Of a stretch of DNA of 64,000 nucleotides, positions 41,223 to 51,182 are shown piece by piece. Position 1 is the stretch's first letter, and every line of letters starts with the position of its first letter. The notes under the pieces were generated by a model. The model searched no databases, was not told the origin of the DNA, and worked only from the letters and a program-made list of their open reading frames with translations. A program made the translations under genes and the position numbers. Origin of the DNA: AG2 sp036493735 (lineage in GTDB: Bacteria; Gemmatimonadota; Gemmatimonadetes; Gemmatimonadales; Gemmatimonadaceae); NCBI GenBank assembly GCA_036493735.1, contig DASXPH010000002.1, positions 122,246 through 186,245 on the forward strand. Direction: 5' to 3'.

Positions 41223-43880
41223 ATGCCGTCCTTCGATCAATTGCGCCGCCTGCTCTTTCCCTGGCGCTCCCGCGACCGGATTCGCGCCGAGCTCGATGAC
41301 GAGCTGAGTTTTCATCTCGACATGCGCACCGCGGACCTCATGGCCGCCGGTGCGATCCAAGCCGATGCGCGCAGTCAGGCGGAGCGGGAGTTCGGCGACG
41401 TCGAATTCACGCGACGCTACTGCCGCCGGCTCGACGAGAGCGGGGAGCGTGCCGTGCGCCGTGGAGAGTGGCTGGCCGACACATGGCACGACGTCGTGCA
41501 GGCTCTGCGCGTCCTCCGACGCTCACCAGGCTTCCTCGTCATCGCCCTCGTCACTATCGCGTTGGGCGTCGGCGCGAACAGCGCGATCTTCACCGTCGTC
41601 CGCGGCGTGCTCCTGCGGCCACTCCCCTTCGCCAATCCCGAGCGTCTCGTCGCGGTCTACGAGAACAACATCCCGGACCACTCGCCGCACTCTCAACTCG
41701 CCGCCGCCGACTACGTGGACTACCGGCGCGGCCAGTCCTCACTCACCGACATCGGCGTCATCGGGTACTCCGGTTTCGCGTATCAGGGACCTAACGAGCC
41801 AATTGCGCTTCATGGCCTTCGCTTCAGCGCGAATGTGTTTGGCATCCTCGGCGCGCGCCCGCTCATCGGCCGCACCTTCGCCCCCGATGACGACCACACC
41901 GGCCACACGTCCGTCGTCGTCCTCTCGTACAAGACCTGGCGCGACGTCTTCGGCGGCGATTCGAGCATCGTCGGTCGTTCCATCCCGACGAGCTCTCACG
42001 CTATCACGGTCATCGGCGTCATGCCGCCGAACTTCACCTTCGAGGGCGACGAGCAGTTCTGGTCCCCGCTCGACATCCAGCCGCTGCTCGCCGACGTGAA
42101 CCGCTCGCGAAAGTTCCACAACATGGTCGGCGTCGCGCGACTGCGGCCTGGGGTGAGCGCGGCGTTGGCGGAGAGTGATCTCCTCACCATTGCCCGGCGC
42201 AACGAGCGCCAGTTCCCCGCGTCCAACACGGGTCATCTCGTGACGGTGACGCCTCTGCACACCGCGCTCGTCGGCGATGCGCGAGCGCCGCTGCTTGTGC
42301 TTGCCGGCGCGGCCGCTTGTGTGCTCCTTATCGCCTGCGCCAACCTCGCGAACTTGGTGTTCACGCGCACCCTGGCTCGGCAGCGCGAGCTCGCGATCCG
42401 TTCCGCGTTAGGCGCTGGCCGAGGGCGCCTCGTGCGGCAGCTCCTCGTCGAAAGCCTCCTCCTTGCCGTCGTCGGCGGCCTGTGCGGATCGACGGTGGGA
42501 TGGGCGGGCACACGCGCACTGCTGTCGGTCTCGCCCGATGCGGTACCGCCCGTCAGCAATGTCGCCGTCGATCCCTGGGTTGTCGCGTTCGCCCTCGCAT
42601 TATCGTTAGGTGGCGGCCTCCTCTTCGGGCTGCTCCCCGCGTGGGCTGGCGCGCGCACGAGCGCCGAACGAACCCTCCGCGAGACGAGCCGCGCCGTCGC
42701 CGGTAGCCGCAGCAACCAGCTTCGCCGTCTGCTCGTCGCGGCCCAAACCGCCCTCACCGTCGTGTTGCTCATCGGCGCCGGGCTGCTCGTACGCAGCCTC
42801 TCGCGATTGCAGCAGGTCGAGCTTGGATTCGATCCGGAGAACGTACTTCTCGCGAGCCTCCCGATCACATCCAGCGACGAACAGCGCGCCATACGAACGT
42901 ACGAAACGCTCTTCAACCGCCTGCGGCAGGTACCAGGCGTCAAAGCCGTCGGCGCGACGACGAGCATTCCGCTCCGGGGCAGCTCGAGCGCTGGCATTCA
43001 CATCGAGGGCGAGCCGGTGCCTAACGGCCCGCTGCCCTCGATCGGCTACACGGCCGTCAGCGACGATTACTTTCGTTCATTATCCATCCCGCTCCGACGC
43101 GGCCGAGGCTTTCTCTCGCAAGACATTGCCGGCGGGCAGCCACGCGCCGTCGTGCTCAACGACGAAGCCGTGCGCCGTTTCTTCGGCGGCCGCGACCCAC
43201 TCGGCACACGCATCCAGCTCGGCCCCAATCCGAAAGGCCCGATGTATGTCGTCGTAGGCGTCGTTGGCGACGTCCATCAAGACGCCTTCGATCGCGAGCC
43301 GCGCCCGATCGCGTATACCTCGTATCGTCAGGAGGGCGAGTCTTTTCTGACGATCACGATGAAGACGGCGGGCGACCCGATGCGCATGCTGCCCGTGCTC
43401 CGCTCCTCCGTTCGTGAGCTCGACCGAACGATTCCCGTCATCAACGTCACCACGATGGATCGCGTCGCCGGTAACTCCCTCGGCCGACGCAAATTCTCGA
43501 TGATGCTCCTCTCGATCTTCGCCGCCGTCTCGCTCCTGCTGGCGATCGTCGGTACGTACGGCGTGATGGCCTACACCGTCAGCATGCGCACCCCGGAATT
43601 GGGCGTGCGCATCGCCCTGGGCGCGACGACGCGCAACGTGCTCTCGCTCGTGGTCGGACAGAGCATGATCACTTCCGTCGTGGGCGTCGTGCTCGGCGTC
43701 GCCGGCGCGGCGCTCGCGACGCGGGCGATGCGTGGACTTCTCTACGGCGTCGCGCCGACGGACACGCCTACTTTCGTTCTCGTCGCCACAGTCCTACTCG
43801 GCGCGTGCGCGCTTGCCGCGTTGATTCCGGCTCGTCGCGCGACGCGCATCGATCCCGTTGATGCGTTACGCCGCGATTAA
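41223..43880 (+). CDS. ADOP-family ABC transporter permease (FtsX/MacB type)
   Basis: An 885-residue protein with the duplicated FtsX-like layout. The N-terminal DELSFHLDMRTADLMAAG and AEREFGDVEFTRRYCRRLD region is characteristic of acidobacterial duplicated orphan permeases. RRSPGFLVIALVTIALGVGA (first helix) opens the first MacB periplasmic domain plus three helices, and a second copy follows from about residue 480, ending PARRATRIDPVDALR. ADOPs have no paired ATPase nearby, also true here, and their substrate is unknown. Confidence 0.9.
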   Translation: MPSFDQLRRLLFPWRSRDRIRAELDDELSFHLDMRTADLMAAGAIQADARSQAEREFGDVEFTRRYCRRLDESGERAVRRGEWLADTWHDVVQALRVLRRSPGFLVIALVTIALGVGANSAIFTVVRGVLLRPLPFANPERLVAVYENNIPDHSPHSQLAAADYVDYRRGQSSLTDIGVIGYSGFAYQGPNEPIALHGLRFSANVFGILGARPLIGRTFAPDDDHTGHTSVVVLSYKTWRDVFGGDSSIVGRSIPTSSHAITVIGVMPPNFTFEGDEQFWSPLDIQPLLADVNRSRKFHNMVGVARLRPGVSAALAESDLLTIARRNERQFPASNTGHLVTVTPLHTALVGDARAPLLVLAGAAACVLLIACANLANLVFTRTLARQRELAIRSALGAGRGRLVRQLLVESLLLAVVGGLCGSTVGWAGTRALLSVSPDAVPPVSNVAVDPWVVAFALALSLGGGLLFGLLPAWAGARTSAERTLRETSRAVAGSRSNQLRRLLVAAQTALTVVLLIGAGLLVRSLSRLQQVELGFDPENVLLASLPITSSDEQRAIRTYETLFNRLRQVPGVKAVGATTSIPLRGSSSAGIHIEGEPVPNGPLPSIGYTAVSDDYFRSLSIPLRRGRGFLSQDIAGGQPRAVVLNDEAVRRFFGGRDPLGTRIQLGPNPKGPMYVVVGVVGDVHQDAFDREPRPIAYTSYRQEGESFLTITMKTAGDPMRMLPVLRSSVRELDRTIPVINVTTMDRVAGNSLGRRKFSMMLLSIFAAVSLLLAIVGTYGVMAYTVSMRTPELGVRIALGATTRNVLSLVVGQSMITSVVGVVLGVAGAALATRAMRGLLYGVAPTDTPTFVLVATVLLGACALAALIPARRATRIDPVDALRRD

Positions 43881-43892
43881 GAGCGGAGGTCG

Positions 43893-43927
43893 CGGAGTGC
43901 AATGAGGACGCGGAGGCTTGCACTCCG
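43893..43927. terminator. Hairpin between convergent ADOP and M1 peptidase genes
   Basis: CGGAGTGCA (43893-43901) pairs exactly with TGCACTCCG (43919-43927) around a 17-base loop, 13 bases after the ADOP stop and before the M1 peptidase stop. It lacks a T tract, so it may be a bidirectional pause or protection structure rather than a strong terminator. Confidence 0.4.
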
Positions 43928-43969
43928 TGACCACTCATCGGCGGTAGTGCCCGGAGCCGAGGCTGGCGC

Positions 43970-46900
43970 TTACCAGATATCCGTCAAACTGAACACATAC
44001 CGGAATCCCAGACTCCCGCTGCGCGCGAACGACGGGCCGCCCGCAAACTGCGGCTGCTTGATGAAGAGCGGCAGATCCAGCCGGAAGCGCACATCACGAT
44101 CAAAGATTCGCCCCCGCAGCGACGCACCGACGCCCGCGTCGAGCAACATGCTGCCCTCGAACTGCACATAATCCGACGACGCCGCGGCGATGTCGCCGAA
44201 CGCCGAGAACCAGATCGACTTCGTACCGCTCGAGCGATCCCCGAACGTGTGCATCCGCTGCGCGAGCTCGAGGTTCGCCGCGCCCACCCTCGACAGCGCG
44301 ACATTGTATGAGTATCCTCTCAACATCGCGCCGCCGAGCGGCATAATGTTCAAACCATCCTGCTTGTAGATCGAGCCACGCGGCCGGTACCAGTTGCTCC
44401 AGAACGTCGAGAAGGGATCCTCGGTCGACGCAAAGATCGCCCGCTGCAGCGGCGCGCGACTCTCGCCCGCCGCGTACAGACGCGCGACGACCGCGAACTT
44501 CCCGCTCTCCAGATACTGCACCTGCATCCCCGAGAGCTCGCCGCGCACGTAGCCCTTCGCCATCTCGCCGCTCCCGCGCGGACGCGACAGACCCGCGGCG
44601 AGCGACCCACCGAACGCCTGATAGCTCCCCTCGTCGTCGGCGGTGAGCTTCACCGACACGTCTCCGCCCAGCTCCGTCGCCTGGGCGTCTACCCACTGCT
44701 CCGGCAGCACGAACTTGTCGGTCGGGTACGCGCCCGTTAGGTGCGCGGTGACGTTGACCTGGGGGCCAGGCACAAAGGTGAACGGGCTCAGGTTCCAGCT
44801 GTGGCGCAGATTGATCAGCGCGATGCCGTCGAGGAATCCGCCATCCACGCCCGACCCCATCCACGGCCGCGACGCCGTCGGCAGATACGGATTGTCGATG
44901 CGCGCCCAGGCGTTGAAGTGACTCAGCGTCGGCCGAATGTCGCCCGCAGTCACGGCGAGACCGAGATCGTACTGATCCACGCTCGCGAGATAGCTCGAGC
45001 GCGCGCGAACGCCGACCGTCACCGCGCTTCTGTGGCCCTCGCAACCGACTGCCGGACAATCGATCGGCCGAAACGGCTCCGAGTACCAGAGCATCGGCAT
45101 CCATCGCACGAGCGAATGCTCACGATCGTTTTGATTCAGGAACGGCCAATCGAACACGGAGCGCGGCCGCTCGATGCCTAACACACCACCCGCGTGCTGC
45201 ACGTCGTTGCGGCGGTCCCAATCCCAGGTGAAATGCAGGGGATCGATCCGCACTTCCTCGGGCTTCGTTGGTGTCACGATCTCGATGCTCTGATGGTCCT
45301 GCAGCGGATCGCCGTGCACGATCGTCCAGTTCGAGCCGACGCGCGCGCCAACCGGCATCGCGTGTCGATACTCGCCGCGCCTGACGATGTCGGCCTTCGT
45401 CGACCATTGGCCGTCCGGGCGTTGGGTCGAGCGCACATCGCCCAACGCGTAATCCAGCGCGCCCGTCTGGTACACCCACTCGTTGAAGAACCAGCCGAGG
45501 TCGTGACCGTACCGACGTTCGGCCGACGTGCGCATCGCCGGCTCGTCCACGTGCTTCAGCGCCCAGCGATCGTAGTAATCATGGAAGAAAGAGCGGAAGG
45601 TGCTGTCGCTCAGCGCGTCGCGCAGATGCGAGTACATCAGCTCCGCGCGGCTGTAGATCATCACATTGTAAATACCGAAATCCGTGAAGTCCCCCGCGTT
45701 CGTGCCGATCGGCTCGGAGCGCCCCTCCAGCTCGAGGGCGATGAGATCCAGATTGGCCGACTGCGACGGTGGAATCGTCGCCGCGTTGTAGCGATACCCT
45801 TCGGGGATGCGCGGCGGTGGCAGCACCTGCGTCGCGCGCTCCTGCGGCGTCAGCTTCTGCGCCCACGAGGTCTGATACGACGTGAGCCCCTCGTCCATCC
45901 ATCCCGATCGCCACTCGTTGTTGCCGAGTATTCCGTAAGTGAAGTTGTGTCCCGCCTCGTGCAGGATGAGTCCGAGGCTCGCGCCGCCATTCATGATCAT
46001 CATCGGAAACTCGGTGCCGCCGCCGTCGATCCGATGCACGTTCGAGAATGCCGGATACGCGTACGGCCCCCAGATCGACTCGAGCCACTGCAACGCCTGG
46101 AGCGTGCGACTCAGCGCGCGTCCGCCACCCCACGTCGTATCGTCGCCGGCCTTGTAGAGCACGTGCACCGACACCGTATCCCAGGTCTTATAGTGCGAGT
46201 GCGGCAGCTGCCTCACGAGTAGCCCGCCCTCGTAGCGATAGTCGGGCGACGCCGACCACGCGAAATGGTGCACATTCTCGGCGAGGAAGCGCACCGCGCG
46301 CGATCCCGATGGCACTTCCACGTTAGGCGGGATCGTTGTGTCACTGCCGTACGCATCGCGAGCAAGGCGAAGCTCACCCGCTTTCTTCACGCGCTCCCAT
46401 CCAGGGTCACCAGCGACCGGAACTCCCGTCGCAACCACCACCTGATCGTCGGCAACCACCATCGTCACGTCGTAGGTGCCGTACTCGCCGTAGAGCTCAC
46501 CCGAGGGCTGGAACGCGTTCGGCTCCCAGCCAGAGCGGTCATAGACGGCGACCTTCGGATACCACTGCGCGAAGTCCCACGTGCGTCCGCGACGTGCCTG
46601 CCGGCGCGGCACCGTCGACGGGCGCGCGTCCCACTCGAAGGCAACATGTACAGAATCCCGCGGTGCAAGAGGGCGTGGCAACCTAAAGTGCACGACCGTG
46701 CTGTCGGGCGCTCCAGGATAGTCAATAAAAACCGGCGCGCCATCGACCGTTGGCGGCGTGGTGAAGCGTTCGTAGCCGTAGTCCGGATCCTTCAGATTCT
46801 GGAAGCGGACTCGCCCCTCCCGCTCGTCCACCGCGCTCCACTTCGACCCGGGTCGGAACGCGTTGAGGTACTGGTGGAAGTACATCTCGTGGAGCGTGTC

Positions 46901-47110
46901 CGGCGAGTTGTTGACGTACACCAGCTCGCCGCGCGAGTGCAGTCGCGTCGCCGCTTCATCGAGCCGCGCGACGATGCGATAGTGCACGTGCTGCTGCCAG
47001 TAGCCCACCGTATCGCCGCTCGGCGGCGAGGACTCAGCCGGCTTCGTGATCGCGCCGGGTTTCTGATATGCAGTCTGGAGCAGCAGCGCGGCGAAGAGCG
47101 GAGCGAGCAT
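43970..47110 (-). CDS. M1-family metallopeptidase fused to a C-terminal outer-membrane-barrel-like region
   Basis: A 1046-residue secreted protein with a signal peptide (first 16 residues or so). The N-terminal half is an M1 aminopeptidase: GGGTEFPMMIM replaces the classical GAMEN, and HEAGHNF (near residue 385) with a Glu 18 residues after the second His (GWMDEGL) gives a complete HExxH-x18-E zinc site. The C-terminal third or more (about 650-1046) has alternating-strand segments and ends GFRYVFSLTDIW, with the final aromatic residue typical of outer-membrane barrels. It probably is an outer-membrane-anchored peptidase; the barrel is an inference. Confidence 0.85.
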   Translation of the reverse strand: MLAPLFAALLLQTAYQKPGAITKPAESSPPSGDTVGYWQQHVHYRIVARLDEAATRLHSRGELVYVNNSPDTLHEMYFHQYLNAFRPGSKWSAVDEREGRVRFQNLKDPDYGYERFTTPPTVDGAPVFIDYPGAPDSTVVHFRLPRPLAPRDSVHVAFEWDARPSTVPRRQARRGRTWDFAQWYPKVAVYDRSGWEPNAFQPSGELYGEYGTYDVTMVVADDQVVVATGVPVAGDPGWERVKKAGELRLARDAYGSDTTIPPNVEVPSGSRAVRFLAENVHHFAWSASPDYRYEGGLLVRQLPHSHYKTWDTVSVHVLYKAGDDTTWGGGRALSRTLQALQWLESIWGPYAYPAFSNVHRIDGGGTEFPMMIMNGGASLGLILHEAGHNFTYGILGNNEWRSGWMDEGLTSYQTSWAQKLTPQERATQVLPPPRIPEGYRYNAATIPPSQSANLDLIALELEGRSEPIGTNAGDFTDFGIYNVMIYSRAELMYSHLRDALSDSTFRSFFHDYYDRWALKHVDEPAMRTSAERRYGHDLGWFFNEWVYQTGALDYALGDVRSTQRPDGQWSTKADIVRRGEYRHAMPVGARVGSNWTIVHGDPLQDHQSIEIVTPTKPEEVRIDPLHFTWDWDRRNDVQHAGGVLGIERPRSVFDWPFLNQNDREHSLVRWMPMLWYSEPFRPIDCPAVGCEGHRSAVTVGVRARSSYLASVDQYDLGLAVTAGDIRPTLSHFNAWARIDNPYLPTASRPWMGSGVDGGFLDGIALINLRHSWNLSPFTFVPGPQVNVTAHLTGAYPTDKFVLPEQWVDAQATELGGDVSVKLTADDEGSYQAFGGSLAAGLSRPRGSGEMAKGYVRGELSGMQVQYLESGKFAVVARLYAAGESRAPLQRAIFASTEDPFSTFWSNWYRPRGSIYKQDGLNIMPLGGAMLRGYSYNVALSRVGAANLELAQRMHTFGDRSSGTKSIWFSAFGDIAAASSDYVQFEGSMLLDAGVGASLRGRIFDRDVRFRLDLPLFIKQPQFAGGPSFARSGSLGFRYVFSLTDIW

Positions 47111-47262
47111 TGAAATAAGATTAAGGTTTGGTGAATTGTAGCGACCGGTGGTGGATCAATGTACTGAGCGTCGCGCATGCTCCTTGCGCGACCAGAACAG
47201 TTGTGCGACTGATCACACGGAGCAGCCTTGAGGTCCCCTCGAGTCCCGGCCTGTCATAGCTG

Positions 47263-48324
47263 ATGTTCGCTACTTGCTTGTTTTGCAACGGAGCACTGGG
47301 CGCCAACGAGTCCATCGAGTCCTTTCCCGTCGGCCGCCGTGTCGCGTTCGACGCGAAGAAGGGCCGTCTCTGGGTCGTGTGCGAACGCTGCGGCCGCTGG
47401 AACCTCTCGCCTCTGGACGAGCGCACGGACGCCATCGATCAATGCGAGCGCGCCTATCGTTCGACAACCCTACGCGTGTCCACGGACAACATCGGCCTGG
47501 CGCGCCTGGGCGAAGGGCTGGAGCTCGTTCGCATCGGCGCACCGCTCCGCCCCGAGTTCGCCGCCTGGCGCTACGGCTCTCGCTTCAATCGACGCCGCCG
47601 ACGGGTGCAGTTCGCGACGATCGGCGGCGCGGCCGCAACTGTCGCCGCCGGCGTCGCGCTGGCCCCGACTCTCCTGCCATTCGTGGTCACGGGCACGATC
47701 TCGATCATCGTCATCCCGGGGCTCACGACGATCATGGGCGCGATTCCGGTCGCCGGCATCATGGCGCTGCGCGACTACATGCGCGAAGATCGCGTCATCG
47801 TGCGTCTGCCGGCGCCCGCCGAGAACCGCAACGGCCACGCGCCATCGTTCGCCTTCAACCGCGAGCAGCCGGTAGTCGTGCGCGCTCGCCAGATCGGCAG
47901 CTCGACGCTGCATCTCGGCCCCGATGGCTCGGCGACTCTGCACCTGGTCCACGATGGCGGCGTCGCTCGCTACGACGGCACCGCGGCGATGCAAACCGCC
48001 AGCGTCCTCGTCGCGAGCTCAAATCGACTGGGGGCCTCGGATGCGCAGGTGCGCACCGCGGTCTCTCGCATCGAGCGCCACGGCGACGCCGCGGGCTATC
48101 TCGCGTCGGTCTCCCTTCTTGGTGAAGCACGGGGCCGCGTGATGTCGACGCTGAACTCCTGGCGCCAACTCGGTGCTCTTCGCCTCGATCCCGCCGAGCG
48201 TCTGGCCCTGGAGATGGCGATGCACGAAGAGACGGAACGCCGGGCGCTCGAAGGCGAGCTGGCGCTGCTCGCCGCGGCGTGGAGAGAAGCCGAGGAGATA
48301 GCTGCGATCGCCGACGAATTGTGA
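47263..48324 (+). CDS. Zinc-ribbon membrane protein of unknown function
   Basis: A 353-residue protein starting MFATCLFCNGALGAN, with CLFC and, 36 residues later, CERCGRW, i.e. a CxxC...CxxC zinc ribbon (residues 5-46). A pair of adjacent hydrophobic helices spans about residues 123-170 (VQFATIGGAAATVAAGVALA, LTTIMGAIPVAGIMALRDYM). The C-terminal half is helical and acidic. No family recognised. It is divergent from the M1 gene, and a GGTGAAC-type terminator follows. Perhaps a membrane sensor or chaperone. Confidence 0.7.
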   Translation: MFATCLFCNGALGANESIESFPVGRRVAFDAKKGRLWVVCERCGRWNLSPLDERTDAIDQCERAYRSTTLRVSTDNIGLARLGEGLELVRIGAPLRPEFAAWRYGSRFNRRRRRVQFATIGGAAATVAAGVALAPTLLPFVVTGTISIIVIPGLTTIMGAIPVAGIMALRDYMREDRVIVRLPAPAENRNGHAPSFAFNREQPVVVRARQIGSSTLHLGPDGSATLHLVHDGGVARYDGTAAMQTASVLVASSNRLGASDAQVRTAVSRIERHGDAAGYLASVSLLGEARGRVMSTLNSWRQLGALRLDPAERLALEMAMHEETERRALEGELALLAAAWREAEEIAAIADEL

Positions 48325-48420
48325 ACGGTGGTCGGTGAACGGTGAACGGTGAAAAAGGAAAGGCGGCGCGAAGCGCCGCCCCTCCGAATTCACCAATCAC
48401 CAGCCACCAATCACTAGCCA
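48325..48420. terminator. Nested hairpin: GGCGGCGC stem within GGTGAAC repeat arms
   Basis: Left arm GGTGGTCGGTGAACGGTGAA (with a further CGGTGAA, 48328-48355) and right arm ATTCACCAATCACCAGCCAC then CAATCACTAGCCAC (48388-48419) enclose an inner stem GGCGGCGC/GCGCCGCC (48362-48369 and 48373-48380). It lies between convergent genes and reads as a terminator in both directions. Confidence 0.7.
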
Positions 48421-51093
48421 CTAAGGAACTACAGCAATCTTCTTGTCCACCTTCGCGTCCTTCACGTACAGATCCAGCCAAGCCGTGAAGCGCGCCCACT
48501 GATCGAGGATCGTTTCCTTCGTCACCTGACCGTGATCCTCGTACGGGTAGATGTACAGCGCCGCCGTCTTGCCCATGCCCTGCAGCGCGTGCAGCAGCCG
48601 CAGCGAGTTCGTCGGATCGGTCCCGACATTCTGATCCTCGGCGCCGAGGTACATCAGAAGGTTGCCCGTCAAGTTGTTAGCATATAAGAACGGGGACATC
48701 GAGAGGTACGTGTCCTTCGCCTCCCAGAGATCGCGACGCTCGCTCTGGAAGTTGTTCGGCGTCAGCGTGCGGTTGTACGCGCCGTCGCCGGCGATGCCGG
48801 CCTTGAAGAAGGGCGTGTGCACCATCGCGTTGACGGTGCTGAACGCGCCGTAGCTGTGACCACCGATGCCTAACCGCGACCGATCGATGTAGCCAAGCCG
48901 ATCCAGCTCGTCGATGACCGCCGAGAGATTGTTGCGCAGGTCGTTGACGTAGTTGTCGTTCATGCGGCCGGCCTGACCGACGATCGGCGCATCGGGCTGC
49001 ACGACGGCGTAGCCCTGCGTAATGAGAAGTTCCTTATTGCTGGGCGCCGACGCGTGGAACTGATTCCGGTTCTCGGTCCGCTTGGTGCGGTCGTAGCCTG
49101 CCTGATCGGTGTACTCGTACGGATAGAACCAGAAGAAGGCCGGCAGCCGCGTGCCTTCGCGGTAATCGCGCGGCAGGGTGAGGTCAACGAAGAACTTGTA
49201 GCCGTCGGCGCGCGTCACGGGAATGCGCTTCCGAACCGCCTGGCTGATCTCTGGCGCGTAGTCTTTGTTGTGCGTCAGCTGAGTGGACTGTCCGGACTTG
49301 ATGTCACGCAGATACGAATCCGGCACCATCGTCGGCGACTCACGGACGACGATCGCACGGGTGAAGTCGTCGTCCAGCGGCGCGACGGCGCGCTCGAAGA
49401 CGTCTGGGGCGCTGTAGAAGATCCGACTCTTGCTTCCGGTCTTGATTTCAATACGGTCCACGAACGGCCGCGGCGCGCTGTCGCCCCACGTATGGAAATA
49501 CTGCGTCCCGGTGAGATAGGCGAAGTTGCCGTCGTTCGAGAGCAGCGCCACTTCGTTGACGCTCTTCCCCGGCTTCGACATCACCGTGCCCGGGTTCTGA
49601 TAGAAGGTCAACGAGTCGGCGCCATTGCCGCCGCGTCCACCGCCGCCGAAGCGGCCGCCGCCTAGCGTTCCGACGGTGAGACTCACGCCACGGATCCGCG
49701 CGATGGGGTAGTGCTTCGTTGGCTCGCTGAGATACGTCGCGTAGACCTGGCTCGTGCCATTCGCGTTCTCGGCCGCGAACACGAGCTGGCCATCCTCCGA
49801 CCAGAGCAGGTCGCTGATGCGGTTGTTGCTCTGAAAGATCTGCTTCGCGCTGCCCGCCGTAAATGGCGCCTCCCAGACGTACAGGTGATCGCGTCGCGCC
49901 GCCCCACCACGTCCGCCACGCCCACCAGCCGCCTGATCGTCGGATGCGCCGCTGTCCGTCTGTTGCGGACGCGAAGCATCCATCTGGAGATAGTAGAGCC
50001 CACTGCCGTTAGGCAGCCAACCGAAGCTCCGCTTGCCGGTGTCGGCCGACGCGGGCGCGCTCGGATCGTCGCCCAGCGCGTTGTCGCCGGCGCGCAGCGG
50101 CCGCTTCGTGAGCTCGGCAATCGCCTTGCCGTTGCTGTCCCAGATCCCCTCGTTGGTTCCGAAATTCTGATACTCGACGAGATAGGAGAAGGGCTTCTGC
50201 ATCGTCGTCACGCGCAGATAGCCGCCGTCGGGCGACGGGTCGATCGCCGTGACCATCGCCGGCGCGCCAATTTTTTTCACGGCTCCGCTCTTCGCGTCGA
50301 TCACGGCGAGCTGGCCCGTTGCGTAGTACTCGAGCTGCGCCTGCTCGTGCGGATCGTGCAGTAGCGCGTACTCGCGATAGGTACGTGTCTTGTTCTTCGC
50401 TTCGCCCACCATGCGTACCTGCGGACCCGTCTCGATCGCCGGGTGCTGCGGCTCGGCGCCGCGGCCTTCCGGGACCAGAACCGTCACGAGCGACTTGCCG
50501 CCGTTGGTCCAATCGACCGTCGTCACGAGCGTCGCGAGCAGTGGCGACTTCGTGATCTTGCGCGACTTGCCCGTGCCGACGTCGGCGACGTACAGGTGCG
50601 ACGCGTCCTCGAAGTTGGCGATATACGCGATCTCGGAGCCGTCGGGCGACCACTTCGGGCTACTGATCGTCGCGCCTTTCGGCGTCTCGATCGCCCGCGT
50701 CTGTCCCGTCGTGGCGTCGATGACCTCGAGCCCAGCGGCGCCGCGCGTCGTTAGGATGCGTGCCCGATTGGCCTTGTAGTCCACCTGCAGCCCGGCGAGG
50801 TAGTAGTGCGGCTTGCCGAACTGCTGGACGCTCGGCATTCCCTCGCTCTCAAGCTTCAGGAAGTGCTTGTGATCGGGGCTCTGATTGCTGAGCGAGACGT
50901 TCTGTTGCCAGGGTGCCGTCACGATCTTCTCGATCGCCTGCGGCGGGCGGATGAACGTCTCTTTGGCGAGGATCTCCTTCAGCACGCCCTGCTGTGCGAC
51001 ATCCTGGGCGTGGAGTGGAATGGCGCTTAGGGCGAGGAGGGCAGTCGCTGCGAACCAGCGACCAGTCAGCTGAGGCCGACGAGGGGTGGACAT
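48421..51093 (-). CDS. S9-family prolyl oligopeptidase-like peptidase
   Basis: An 890-residue secreted serine peptidase with a clear signal peptide (ALLALSAIPLHAQD). The N-terminal part is a WD40/beta-propeller-like region (SSPKWSPDGSEIAYIANFED), with a Gly/Arg-rich stretch (GGRGGRGG) near the middle. The C-terminal alpha/beta hydrolase has the nucleophile motif GIGGHSYGAFSTVNAMV and the late histidine in PYEDHGQ. S9C/dipeptidyl-peptidase relatives cut peptides after Pro or Ala. The start at 51093 follows the usual MSTPRRPQLTGR; upstream in-frame codons read through repeats. Confidence 0.92.
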   Translation of the reverse strand: MSTPRRPQLTGRWFAATALLALSAIPLHAQDVAQQGVLKEILAKETFIRPPQAIEKIVTAPWQQNVSLSNQSPDHKHFLKLESEGMPSVQQFGKPHYYLAGLQVDYKANRARILTTRGAAGLEVIDATTGQTRAIETPKGATISSPKWSPDGSEIAYIANFEDASHLYVADVGTGKSRKITKSPLLATLVTTVDWTNGGKSLVTVLVPEGRGAEPQHPAIETGPQVRMVGEAKNKTRTYREYALLHDPHEQAQLEYYATGQLAVIDAKSGAVKKIGAPAMVTAIDPSPDGGYLRVTTMQKPFSYLVEYQNFGTNEGIWDSNGKAIAELTKRPLRAGDNALGDDPSAPASADTGKRSFGWLPNGSGLYYLQMDASRPQQTDSGASDDQAAGGRGGRGGAARRDHLYVWEAPFTAGSAKQIFQSNNRISDLLWSEDGQLVFAAENANGTSQVYATYLSEPTKHYPIARIRGVSLTVGTLGGGRFGGGGRGGNGADSLTFYQNPGTVMSKPGKSVNEVALLSNDGNFAYLTGTQYFHTWGDSAPRPFVDRIEIKTGSKSRIFYSAPDVFERAVAPLDDDFTRAIVVRESPTMVPDSYLRDIKSGQSTQLTHNKDYAPEISQAVRKRIPVTRADGYKFFVDLTLPRDYREGTRLPAFFWFYPYEYTDQAGYDRTKRTENRNQFHASAPSNKELLITQGYAVVQPDAPIVGQAGRMNDNYVNDLRNNLSAVIDELDRLGYIDRSRLGIGGHSYGAFSTVNAMVHTPFFKAGIAGDGAYNRTLTPNNFQSERRDLWEAKDTYLSMSPFLYANNLTGNLLMYLGAEDQNVGTDPTNSLRLLHALQGMGKTAALYIYPYEDHGQVTKETILDQWARFTAWLDLYVKDAKVDKKIAVVP

Positions 51094-51182
51094 GTTGCAA
51101 CTCCAGAGTGGGCGTGGCGCTGGGAAAGTGCGGCTGGGAGACCGCCCCAGCAAGTACGGGCATGCCCGCGGCCCCGTTGAAG

